A stretch of DNA of 5,835 bases from Opitutia bacterium UBA4654 (lineage in GTDB: Bacteria; Verrucomicrobiota; Verrucomicrobiia; Opitutales; Intestinicryptomonadaceae): NCBI GenBank assembly GCA_002405555.1, contig DHMA01000185.1, forward strand, positions 1 through 5,835, given 5' to 3'. The position numbers and the translations under genes were made by a program. Below the pieces are notes generated by a model. It was not told the DNA's origin. It saw only the letters and a list, made by a program, of their open reading frames with translations, and did no database searches. Shown here piece by piece: positions 1-5,835 of this stretch. Numbering within the stretch: the stretch's first letter is position 1; each line of letters opens with the position of its first letter.

Positions 1-1532
1 ACGGACACGCCGCCCGCGCCGAAGTCGTTGCAGCGTTTGATGAGCAGGCTCGCCTTGGGATTGCGGAAGAGCCTCTGCAATTTGCGCTCCATCGGGGCGT
101 CGCCCTTCTGGACTTCCGCGGAGTTTTCGAGAGCCTTTTCTGTGTGGTCTTTCGACGAACCCGTCGCGCCGCCGATGCCGTCGCGCCCCGTGCGCCCGCC
201 GACAAGCAGAATAACGTCGCCCTTTTCGGGAGTGCCGCGGTATACCATGTCGCGGGGGGCGGCGGCTACGACCGCGCCGATTTCCATGCGTTTTGCGACG
301 TATCCTTCGTCGTAAATTTCAACAACCTGCCCCGTCGCAAGCCCTATTTGGTTGCCGTAGCTGCTGTATCCGTTAGCCGCGCCGGTTACGATTTTCTTTT
401 GCGGAAGCTTGCCCGCGAGCGTTTTTTCGAACGGCGTGCGGGGGTCTCCCGCGCCCGTAATGCGCATTGCCTGATAGACGTAGCTTCTGCCCGAAAGGGG
501 GTCTCGGATTGCGCCGCCGAGGCATGTCGCCGCGCCGCCGAAAGGTTCGATTTCCGTCGGGTGGTTGTGCGTTTCGTTCTTGAACATCACAAGCCACTCC
601 TGCTTTTGTCCGTCCACGTCGACTTCGACGACAATGCTTGCGGCGTTGATTTCCTCGCTTTCTTCGAGGTCGGCAAGCTTGCCCGCCTTGCGGAGAGCGC
701 GCATTCCGATGAGCGCGACGTCCATGAGGCAGACGTGTTTGCCGCGCTCGGCGAGTTTAAGCTCGGCGCGGGTTGAAAGGTATTTTTGCCAAGCCGCCTC
801 TATCGGCTCTGCGAATTTTCCGCCGTCGATTTTCACGTCTTCGAGGTGCGTGAGGAATGTCGTGTGGCGGCAGTGGTCGCTCCAATAGGTGTCGAGCACT
901 TTGATTTCGGTAATGGAGGGGTCGCGCTTTTCGGTTTTTGCGAAGTAGTCGCGGCAGAACGCGAGGTCTTTTACAGACATCGCAAGCGACATCTTTTTGT
1001 GGAGCGCGGCGATTTCTTCGTCGGACATCGAAACAAAGCCCGCGATTCGCGCGACGCTCGACGGAATTTTCGCCGCCTTTACGAGAGTGTCGGGCTTTTC
1101 GAGGGACGCTTCGCGGCTGTCAACGGCGTTTATGAGGTATTTTTTAATACGCGCGACGTCGTTTTCCGACAGACCCTTTCCGAAGACGTAGACGCGGGCG
1201 CACGCGACTGTCGGGCGGGTTTTCGCCACAATCTGCACGCACTGTTCCGCCGAGTCCGCGCGTTGGTCGAACTGGCCGGGGAGGTATTCGACCGCAAAGA
1301 CCGTGTCGCCGTCCGCCGTCGGGAAAGTTTCCTCGTAGATGTTTTCCACGGGGGCTTCGCAGAAAATCAGGTTTTTGACGGACTCGAACTGCGCGTCGTC
1401 AACGCCCTCTATGTCGTAGCGTTGGAGCACGCGCACGGGGGGGATTTCCATGTTAAGGTTGCCCTTCAAATCGTTGAGGAGCGCGGTTGACGAGTGTCCG
1501 TTTTTTTCTTCTACAAAAACTCTGCGAATCAT
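1..1532 (-). CDS. purL: Phosphoribosylformylglycinamidine synthase (FGAM synthase), N-terminal part, 3' end outside window
   Basis: The enzyme makes formylglycinamidine ribonucleotide from FGAR, ATP and glutamine, a step of cytoplasmic de novo purine synthesis. About 510 residues are visible and no stop is reached, so the C-terminal part lies beyond the left edge. The frame opens with MIRRVFVEEK and then a VRVLQRYDIEG segment, as in the large fused PurL with its own glutamine amidotransferase domain; that domain would be off the window. Recognisable blocks are TYWSDHCRHTTF (residues 215-226), FKNETHNHPTEIEPFGG (317-333, the conserved ATP/metal-binding region), RITGAGDPRTPF (from 357), GGRTGRDGIGGATGSS (445-460) and KRCNDFGAGGVS at the edge. 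The start at 1532 is preferred over the internal ATG at 1451 because the 27 residues before that ATG match the family N-terminus. No Shine-Dalgarno sequence is seen at normal spacing; a palindrome occupies that site. The gene is divergent from the outer membrane protein gene. The identity is very secure; the clade is inferred from the N-terminus. Confidence 0.96.
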   Translation of the reverse strand, partial: MIRRVFVEEKNGHSSTALLNDLKGNLNMEIPPVRVLQRYDIEGVDDAQFESVKNLIFCEAPVENIYEETFPTADGDTVFAVEYLPGQFDQRADSAEQCVQIVAKTRPTVACARVYVFGKGLSENDVARIKKYLINAVDSREASLEKPDTLVKAAKIPSSVARIAGFVSMSDEEIAALHKKMSLAMSVKDLAFCRDYFAKTEKRDPSITEIKVLDTYWSDHCRHTTFLTHLEDVKIDGGKFAEPIEAAWQKYLSTRAELKLAERGKHVCLMDVALIGMRALRKAGKLADLEESEEINAASIVVEVDVDGQKQEWLVMFKNETHNHPTEIEPFGGAATCLGGAIRDPLSGRSYVYQAMRITGAGDPRTPFEKTLAGKLPQKKIVTGAANGYSSYGNQIGLATGQVVEIYDEGYVAKRMEIGAVVAAAPRDMVYRGTPEKGDVILLVGGRTGRDGIGGATGSSKDHTEKALENSAEVQKGDAPMERKLQRLFRNPKASLLIKRCNDFGAGGVS

Positions 1533-1533
1533 T

Positions 1534-1546
1534 CGAAACAGTTTCG
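1534..1546. promoter_or_regulatory. 13-bp palindrome abutting the purL start codon
   Basis: CGAAAC-A-GTTTCG is a perfect inverted repeat (6 bp arms, 1 bp centre) ending 1 nt before the purL ATG on the minus strand. In the purL mRNA it could form a 5-bp hairpin with a CUG loop, occupying the place where a ribosome binding site would be expected. It could instead be a protein operator or simply chance. No regulator is encoded in the window. The palindrome is directly visible; any function is a guess. Confidence 0.25.
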
Positions 1547-1575
1547 CGAAATCTTGCCCTTTCGCAATTCTTTTC

Positions 1576-1612
1576 TTGAAAAAAATAAAAATTCGAACGC
1601 CGCGCAAAAAAA
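1576..1612. other. A-tract-rich stretch in the divergent purL / outer membrane protein gap
   Basis: Two runs of A (1579-1590, interrupted by one T, and 1606-1612) lie about two helical turns apart in the 116-bp gap between divergent genes. Such tracts are often curved and can act as UP elements for a downstream promoter; here they lie just upstream of the TTTACA box at 1615. I could not pick out a convincing -10/-35 pair for purL on the minus strand in the same gap. Confidence 0.3.
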
Positions 1613-1614
1613 CT

Positions 1615-1642
1615 TTTACAAGCGGGACAATTATGGTAGATT
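1615..1642 (+). promoter_or_regulatory. Possible sigma-70-type promoter giving a leaderless transcript
   Basis: TTTACA at 1615-1620 (5 of 6 match to the -35 consensus) is followed after 16 bp by TAGATT at 1637-1642 (4 of 6 match to the -10 consensus, keeping the key TA...T positions). Transcription would be expected to begin about 6-7 nt later, which is at or beside the A of the ATG at 1649. This agrees with the absence of any Shine-Dalgarno sequence before that ATG. The boxes are seen; the promoter role and the leaderless start are inference. Confidence 0.35.
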
Positions 1643-1648
1643 CGACGA

Positions 1649-2569
1649 ATGTTGAAAAAATGCGCAATTATAACCGCATGCGCCGCAGCAATGCTCTGCG
1701 CCGCGCACGCAAGAATAACGTCTTTCGGAGAACCCGCAAAATACGGGCTTTCCCCCTCGCCCGAAAATTGGTACGACGTAAACCCCTACACTTGGGACGT
1801 TTTCACGACTTTCGACGGCGACAAAATCATGGGCGCGGGCACCGAACGCTACACAATGCTCGGCGCGGAATGCTACTCGACGGGTGTCATCGAGGGCAGA
1901 AAAGTGGGCGACTTCACCGCGGTTGCGTCGCTCGTAGACAGGGGCGCGTTCTTCGGCGGCGACGGATACCTCGACCTCTACTACTTCGCGCCCGTTGACG
2001 CCAACAAATACGCACAGCAAATCAATTTCTTCGGCGGCTGGAAGTACAACCTCAACCAGTACCTCGACATCGACATCGGCGGCAACATGATTTATTCCAC
2101 AAAGCGCGTTGTAGGCCCCGGTCTTGTGGTGGAGGGCATGGGCGGCGAAACCCTGCGCGGCGACATCTACATAGGCTTTACCACAAACAAGCTCTACGTT
2201 GCGCCTTTCGTCTTCGCGGGCTACGACCCGACCTACGACGAGCTCCGCCTCACGGCGGGCTTTGCGCCGAGCGTAGACCTCGAACCAATCACGGGAATCC
2301 GCGGTCTTGCAATAGAGAGCAAGGCGATTTTCGGATACGTCAGGGCGCAGCGTTTTTCGGGCAGCGAAATAGTCGGCGGCGGCTACTGGCGGGCCGAATA
2401 CAGCTACATTCAGACTGAGGCGAACCTCGTCTACACCTACAAGCACCTGCGCACGTTTGCGGGGGTCGGCTGGGCTATCCACGACGACGGCAAATACGCC
2501 CCCAACGGAGTGTATTTAGGCTCGGACAACAACGTTTGGGTAGGCGGCGGCATCGGCTGGATTTTCTAA
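1649..2569 (+). CDS. Putative outer membrane beta-barrel protein of unknown function
   Basis: The 306-residue product starts with a clear Sec signal peptide: a KK n-region, a hydrophobic core at about residues 5-19, and an AHA cleavage site after residue 21. The mature part has no long hydrophobic helix. It is rich in glycine and aromatic residues and shows alternating short strands, for example YLDLYYFAPV, INFFGGWKYNL, IYIGFTTNKLYVAPFVFAGY and YWRAEYSYIQTEANLVYTY. It ends in VWVGGGIGWIF, and a C-terminal Phe after alternating residues is the usual signal for BAM-dependent insertion. Roughly 8-12 strands seem likely, so a small barrel. The start is the first ATG after an in-frame stop at 1637-1639 and gives the signal peptide directly. 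The gene is monocistronic, divergent from purL and convergent with clpX, ending in a strong terminator. I do not recognise the family; no substrate or enzymatic motif is visible. Confidence 0.85.
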   Translation: MLKKCAIITACAAAMLCAAHARITSFGEPAKYGLSPSPENWYDVNPYTWDVFTTFDGDKIMGAGTERYTMLGAECYSTGVIEGRKVGDFTAVASLVDRGAFFGGDGYLDLYYFAPVDANKYAQQINFFGGWKYNLNQYLDIDIGGNMIYSTKRVVGPGLVVEGMGGETLRGDIYIGFTTNKLYVAPFVFAGYDPTYDELRLTAGFAPSVDLEPITGIRGLAIESKAIFGYVRAQRFSGSEIVGGGYWRAEYSYIQTEANLVYTYKHLRTFAGVGWAIHDDGKYAPNGVYLGSDNNVWVGGGIGWIF

Positions 2570-2603
2570 ACCCGCCCTCCCCGCGCATTCCGCTTCTGTC
2601 GGG

Positions 2604-2626
2604 AAAACCGCGCCGCTTCAAGCGGC
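2604..2626. repeat. Upstream copy of a terminator arm plus short palindrome
   Basis: AAAACCGCGCCGCTTC at 2604-2619 matches AAAACCGCGCCGTTTC at 2654-2669 at 15 of 16 positions; the second copy is the left arm and loop of the terminator. The first copy runs into a palindrome, GCCGCTT-C-AAGCGGC (2612-2626), which can fold as a 5-bp stem with a TTCAA loop. There is no U-tract after it on the plus strand, so it is not a convincing terminator by itself. It may be a decayed duplicate. Confidence 0.5.
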
Positions 2627-2652
2627 AAAAAGCACGCCAATTTTGGGCAACA

Positions 2653-2690
2653 AAAAACCGCGCCGTTTCGGGCGCGGTTTTTGCGTTTTT
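2653..2690. terminator. Bidirectional intrinsic terminator between convergent genes
   Basis: A 12-bp perfect stem (AAAAACCGCGCC at 2653-2664 with GGCGCGGTTTTT at 2671-2682) closes a GTTTCG loop. On the plus strand it is followed by the T-run of the right arm and a second run TTTTT at 2686-2690, so it ends the outer membrane protein transcript. On the minus strand the right side becomes a TTTTTTG tail, so it also ends the tig-clpP-clpX transcript, 20 nt beyond the clpX stop. Placement between two gene 3' ends fits exactly. Confidence 0.9.
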
Positions 2691-2702
2691 GTAAGTTTCG
2701 AA

Positions 2703-3935
2703 TTATTCGAAAGTCTTTTTCACTATTTCCGCGTCAACCACGACTTTCTTTTTGGAGGAATCGTCGGGCAGTTCGTACATTACGTTTAGCATTATGCTTT
2801 CCATAATGGAGCGCAGGGCGCGCGCGCCCGTGCCGAAGTCCATCGCCTTTTGCGCGACAGCTTCGACCGCGTCGGCTGTGAATTCGAGCTTCACGCCGTC
2901 GAGCGAAAGCAGTTTGGAATACTGGCGCACAAGCGAGTTTTTCGTCTCGGTGAGAATGTGAACCAAGTCGTCTTTCGTAAGTTCGTCGAGCGTGCAGACA
3001 ACGGGAAGTCGGCCGATAAACTCGGGAATGAAGCCGAACGACACCAAGTCTTCGGGCTGAACCTTGTCTTTAAAAGACTTCTTTTTGCCGCCGTCCTCCG
3101 CCGCCGCTTCGCCGCTTTCGTTGAAGCCCATGACTTTTTCGTCGGCGCGTCGGGCGATGATTTTGTCCAAGCCCACGAACGCCCCGCCGCAGATGAAAAG
3201 TATGTTGCGGGTGTTTACCCTGATGTACTCTTGGTCGGGGTGTTTTCTTCCGCCTTTCGGGGGAATGTTGCAGACCGTGCCTTCGAGTATTTTGAGGAGC
3301 GCCTGTTGGACGCCCTCGCCGCCGACGTCGCGCGTAATGGAAACGTTTTCCATTTTGCGGCAGATTTTGTCGATTTCGTCGATGTACACGATTCCGCATT
3401 CCGCGCGGGACACGTCGAAATCCGCCGCCCGCAGGAGGTTGAGGACTATGTTTTCGACGTCTTCGCCCACGTAGCCCGCCTCCGTCACATTTGTGGCGTC
3501 GCCTATCGCGAACGGCACGTTGAGCATTTTTGCGAGCGTCCGCGCCAGATACGTTTTGCCGCTGCCCGTAGGGCCTATGAGCAGCACGTTGCTCTTTTCG
3601 ATTTCGACGTCCGCAAAATCGCCGTCGGCTTTCTCTTTGAGGATTTCCGATTTCAGGCGTTTGTAGTGGTTGTAGACCGCAACGCTCAAAACCTTTTTCG
3701 CCTCGTCCTGACCGACGACGTATTTGTCAAGCTCCGCCTTCATTTCGGAGGGCTTGCGCACCTGAAAATCGAGCGATTCCGCCATGTCCTTGCGCTTCGC
3801 CTTGGCGTCGCGCAGGGCTATCGCGTTGTGGAGAACCTCGACGCACTGCGGGCAAATTGTCGCGCCGTTCGCCCCCGGGACAAGCTCGCCCACGACGTCA
3901 ATCGGACGCCCGCAAAAACTGCATTTGTCTTTCAT
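2703..3935 (-). CDS. clpX: ATP-dependent Clp protease ATP-binding subunit ClpX
   Basis: This is the AAA+ unfoldase that recognises substrates, unfolds them with ATP and feeds them to ClpP in the cytoplasm. It has 410 residues, normal for the family. Visible in order: an N-terminal zinc-binding domain with C5, C8, C28 and C31; Walker A GPTGSGKT (121-128); pore-1 loop GYVG (154-157); Walker B IVYIDEIDK (182-190) with the D186-E187 pair; pore-2 loop GGRKHP (228-233); the arginine-finger region FIPEFIGRLP (302-311); and the sensor-2 motif GARALR (370-375). The ClpP-docking loop reads MGF (269-271) where IGF is usual, followed by an acidic then lysine-rich stretch (276-291). The start lies 2 nt after the clpP stop with no good Shine-Dalgarno sequence at normal spacing, so translation is probably coupled to clpP. 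All catalytic motifs are intact. Identity is certain. Confidence 0.99.
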   Translation of the reverse strand: MKDKCSFCGRPIDVVGELVPGANGATICPQCVEVLHNAIALRDAKAKRKDMAESLDFQVRKPSEMKAELDKYVVGQDEAKKVLSVAVYNHYKRLKSEILKEKADGDFADVEIEKSNVLLIGPTGSGKTYLARTLAKMLNVPFAIGDATNVTEAGYVGEDVENIVLNLLRAADFDVSRAECGIVYIDEIDKICRKMENVSITRDVGGEGVQQALLKILEGTVCNIPPKGGRKHPDQEYIRVNTRNILFICGGAFVGLDKIIARRADEKVMGFNESGEAAAEDGGKKKSFKDKVQPEDLVSFGFIPEFIGRLPVVCTLDELTKDDLVHILTETKNSLVRQYSKLLSLDGVKLEFTADAVEAVAQKAMDFGTGARALRSIMESIMLNVMYELPDDSSKKKVVVDAEIVKKTFE

Positions 3936-3937
3936 TA

Positions 3938-4534
3938 CTACGCGTCGCGCTTTCTCTCGATTACCTTGTCGACGATGCCGTACGCAACCGCCTCTTCGGC
4001 GGTCATGAAGAAGTCGCGGTCGGAGTCCTTTTCGATTTGCTCGACCGATTTCCCCGTGTCTTTCGAGAGGATTTCGTTAATCTTTTTGCGCCAGCGCAGA
4101 ATTTCGTTCGCGGCGATTGAAATGTCGCGCGACTGCCCCGTCGCGCCGCCGTAGGGCTGGTGAATCATCACGCGCGAGTTGGGCAGCGAATAGCGTTTGC
4201 CCTTTGTGCCCGCCGCAAGAAGAATCGTCGCCATGCTCGCCGCCTGACCGACGCAGTATGTCACCACGTCGCAGTGGAGGAACTTCATGGTGTCGTAAAT
4301 CGCCATGCCCGCCGTGAGCGAGCCTCCGGGGCTGTTGATGTAGATGTGAATGTCCTTCTTTGCGTCCTCCATTTGGAGAAAGAGCAGCTGGGCGATTACG
4401 GCATTGGCAACGCCGTCGGTGATAGGCGTGCCGATGAACACGATTCTGTCTTTCAGAAGGCGCGAATAGACGTCCCACGAACGCTCGGTTCTGCCGTCGC
4501 GTTCGAAAACCGTAGGTATATAATATTCTCCCAT
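3938..4534 (-). CDS. clpP: ATP-dependent Clp protease proteolytic subunit ClpP
   Basis: This is a serine peptidase that forms a double-heptamer chamber and degrades proteins delivered by ClpX. The 198 residues are of usual length with at most a few residues of propeptide before the conserved YYIPTVFE N-terminus. The catalytic triad is complete: S100 in GQAASMA, H125 in MIHQP and D174 in SDRDFF. The oxyanion/strand segment INSPGGSLTAGMAIYDTM (66-83) and the handle-helix region (about 131-160) are present. The ATG at 4534 is supported by AAAGGA a few bases upstream, the clearest ribosome binding site in the window. It lies downstream of tig with a 97-bp gap containing a strong hairpin and directly upstream of clpX. 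Certain identity; whether it has its own promoter cannot be settled from sequence. Confidence 0.99.
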   Translation of the reverse strand: MGEYYIPTVFERDGRTERSWDVYSRLLKDRIVFIGTPITDGVANAVIAQLLFLQMEDAKKDIHIYINSPGGSLTAGMAIYDTMKFLHCDVVTYCVGQAASMATILLAAGTKGKRYSLPNSRVMIHQPYGGATGQSRDISIAANEILRWRKKINEILSKDTGKSVEQIEKDSDRDFFMTAEEAVAYGIVDKVIERKRDA

Positions 4535-4535
4535 G

Positions 4536-4541
4536 TTTCCT
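4536..4541 (-). promoter_or_regulatory. Ribosome binding site of clpP
   Basis: Minus-strand AAAGGAAAC immediately precedes the ATG at 4534. The AAGGA core gives a short but workable spacing and fixes the clpP start. None of the other starts visible in the window (purL, the outer membrane protein gene, clpX) has a comparable sequence. Confidence 0.6.
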
Positions 4542-4563
4542 TTGATGTGAAGTTTTAAATCGG

Positions 4564-4601
4564 CAAACGCGACCTCCCCTTAAACGGGAAAATCGCGTTT
4601 G
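4564..4601 (-). promoter_or_regulatory. Strand-specific RNA hairpin in the tig-clpP gap
   Basis: Read on the minus strand, CAAACGCGA-UUUUCCC pairs along its full length with GGGGAGG-UCGCGUUUG, giving a 16-bp stem with a GUUUAA loop. Thirteen pairs are Watson-Crick and three are G.U. Those three would be A.C mismatches in plus-strand RNA, so the fold favours the tig-clpP transcript. It is followed by CCGATTTAAAAC rather than a U-run, so it is not a classic intrinsic terminator. It ends 29 nt before the clpP start and hides a GGAGG sequence in its 3' arm. Possible roles are an mRNA processing or stability element, partial attenuation, or control of clpP translation. Confidence 0.55.
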
Positions 4602-4631
4602 TCAAAAAAGCGGGCGTTGTAAAACGTCAAA

Positions 4632-5835
4632 TTACGCTTTAATCGAAACTTCCGCCTTGTCGGCGATGAAGTTGATTGCCTTTTGCAGAAGCGCGTCGGA
4701 GCGCAGGCGGTTTGCGCGCGCCCTGTCCTTCTGAATCTGCTTGATGAGGTCTTCGGGCTTTGTGTGCGTGCGCATGGATTCCTGCCAGAGCATGCGGCTC
4801 ATGTCCTCGTTGTCGATTTTAAGGTCGTTAGCCTTTGCGACGCGGTTGAGGAAGATGCGCATTTTAGCCCTGCCTTCGGCTTCCTTGCCCGCGTTGTCGA
4901 AGAGGAATTCCTTGTTCTTTTCGATGTCTTCGCGCGAGGCGCCCTGCGAGAGCAAACGCATCATCATTTCTTCGAGAATCGAGTGGCGTTCGTCTTCGAC
5001 CGCGCTTTCGGGAAGTTTGAACTCGGTCTTTTCCATCAGCTGTTCTACCGCGAACTGGCGTTTGAGGATTTCGTTGTTCGACTTCTTTTCGTTCTCGATG
5101 CTTTCCTTAATCTTTTCGCGGAATTTTTCCTCGGAGTCCACGTCGAAAGACTTGAAGAATTCGGCGTCGAGCTTGGGCATTTCCTTTTCGCGAATGTCGA
5201 AGATTTCGACTTCGTACTGCGCGGTCTTGCCCGCGATTTTGTCGTTCTTAATGTCCTTCGGGAACTCGTGCGAGAGCGTTTTCTTTTCGCCTTTCTTCAT
5301 GCCGATAATGCCCTGGACAACGCCCTGAATACCGGGGGCTTCCTTGTTGCCCGCTTCCTCCCATGTCGATTTCTGGTCGGCGTAGAGGGGCATTTCGGGG
5401 GCGAGTTCGTTTACCGACACGCCGTCGATTTTACCCGCGTAGGAGAGGCGCACAAAGTCGCCCGCCTTGATTTCGCGGTCAACTTCGTTGTATTTCGCGC
5501 GCTGGTTGAGGTGGAATTTTACGGCGTTTTCGATTTCCTCGTCGGTGGCGTCGGTCTTTTCAAGCTCGACTTTCGTCGCGAGCGATTCGGGAAGCTTTAC
5601 TTCGGGATAGATGTCGGCGGTAAATTCAAGCTGGAAGCCGCCGTCTTTTTCCTCGTTTTTGAGGTCTACGACGGCGTAGACGTCGAATTCCTTGATGTCG
5701 TTGAGGGCGTCGATTGCCTTGCCCGTGAGGGAGCGTTCGAGCTGCTCCTTGATGTCTTTGGCGTAGAGTTTTACGACCATGTTGACGGGAGCTTTTCCGG
5801 GGCGGAAGCCGGGGATTTTCGCGCTCTTTACAAAG
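4632..5835 (-). CDS. tig: Trigger factor, ribosome-associated chaperone, 5' end outside window
   Basis: Trigger factor binds ribosomal protein uL23 at the exit tunnel and shields nascent chains. The frame is open to the right edge, giving 400 codons; roughly 35 N-terminal residues are missing by comparison with the E. coli protein. The ribosome-docking signature GFRPGKAP is encoded at about 5787-5810, upstream of the in-frame ATG at 5780, so that ATG is internal and not the start. After the N-domain come an FKBP-like domain (about 5480-5190, with DFVRLSYAGKIDG and GIIGMKKGEKKTL) and the helical C-terminal chaperone arms (about 5180-4632), rich in K and E, ending in KAEVSIKA. In the FKBP domain, aromatic residues that line the prolyl-isomerase pocket in E. 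coli appear to be valine. It is the first gene of the tig-clpP-clpX cluster. Identity is secure. Confidence 0.97.
   Translation of the reverse strand, partial: FVKSAKIPGFRPGKAPVNMVVKLYAKDIKEQLERSLTGKAIDALNDIKEFDVYAVVDLKNEEKDGGFQLEFTADIYPEVKLPESLATKVELEKTDATDEEIENAVKFHLNQRAKYNEVDREIKAGDFVRLSYAGKIDGVSVNELAPEMPLYADQKSTWEEAGNKEAPGIQGVVQGIIGMKKGEKKTLSHEFPKDIKNDKIAGKTAQYEVEIFDIREKEMPKLDAEFFKSFDVDSEEKFREKIKESIENEKKSNNEILKRQFAVEQLMEKTEFKLPESAVEDERHSILEEMMMRLLSQGASREDIEKNKEFLFDNAGKEAEGRAKMRIFLNRVAKANDLKIDNEDMSRMLWQESMRTHTKPEDLIKQIQKDRARANRLRSDALLQKAINFIADKAEVSIKA

Noticed and set aside
144..1490. Plus-strand open frames of 210 and 234 codons opposite purL
   Set aside because: They are shadows of the purL reading frame, which carries several unmistakable family motifs on the minus strand.
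1649..1711. Possible lipoprotein signal (ITAC at residues 8-11) in the outer membrane protein
   Set aside because: The hydrophobic stretch before that Cys is far too short. The later AHA site after a full-length core fits signal peptidase I better, and the mature protein looks like a barrel.
1631..2482. A 283-codon open frame on the minus strand opposite the outer membrane protein gene
   Set aside because: The plus-strand frame has a signal peptide, beta-barrel pattern and terminal Phe; the minus frame shows none of these and reads as compositional noise.
2850..4154. A 434-codon open frame on the plus strand running across clpX and into clpP
   Set aside because: It is antisense to two certain genes with intact catalytic motifs. 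Its translation is rich in Arg, Val, Phe and Ala with no domain, as expected for a mirror of G/C-biased codons, and it has no start signal.
4564..4601. The tig-clpP hairpin as an ordinary intrinsic terminator
   Set aside because: The stem is strong but no U-run follows on the minus strand, and the plus strand has mismatches and no suitable tail.
4577..4605. TTGACA on the minus strand as the -35 box of a clpP promoter
   Set aside because: The hexamer is perfect, but 16-18 bp downstream there is only TAAGGG-like sequence lacking a usable -10 box. It also overlaps the RNA hairpin, whose pairing explains the sequence better.
1..5835. A hidden defence, mobile or biosynthetic system
   Set aside because: All coding space is occupied by core genes plus one barrel protein. 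No transposase, integrase, toxin-antitoxin pair, repeat array or tRNA-like site is visible, and base composition looks even by eye.

Overview
The window is 5.8 kb of ordinary bacterial chromosome with five genes. None is mobile, and no tRNA, rRNA, CRISPR array or insertion sequence was seen. The organism is Gram-negative: one gene encodes a secreted protein with an aromatic-ended beta-barrel C-terminus typical of outer membrane proteins. The DNA is moderately G/C-rich, and the ClpP, ClpX and trigger factor sequences are not proteobacterial. By overall feel it could be a Verrucomicrobiota-type (PVC group) genome, but that is a tentative inference without a search.

Layout. At the left (1-1532, minus strand) lies the N-terminal part of purL, a large-type FGAM synthase for purine synthesis, cut by the window edge. 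A 116-bp A-tract-rich gap separates it from a divergent plus-strand gene (1649-2569) for a signal-peptide-bearing putative outer membrane beta-barrel protein of unknown role. This gene converges on clpX, and a strong bidirectional hairpin terminator (2653-2682) lies between the two. The right half (2703-5835, minus strand) is a proteostasis cluster transcribed tig -> clpP -> clpX. Trigger factor (tig) is cut at its 5' end by the window edge. ClpP is complete, and ClpX starts 2 nt after the clpP stop.

How the genes work together. Trigger factor binds nascent chains at the ribosome exit. ClpX unfolds tagged or misfolded proteins and threads them into the ClpP peptidase chamber. The order tig-clpP-clpX is a widely conserved arrangement. 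purL and the outer membrane protein are functionally unrelated neighbours.

I did not find a new multi-gene system. The points most worth a second look are small. They are a strand-specific 16-bp RNA hairpin between tig and clpP that buries a GGAGG sequence, a possible leaderless promoter for the outer membrane protein gene, a palindrome sitting where the purL ribosome binding site should be, a duplicated terminator arm, and an apparently degenerate prolyl-isomerase pocket in trigger factor.
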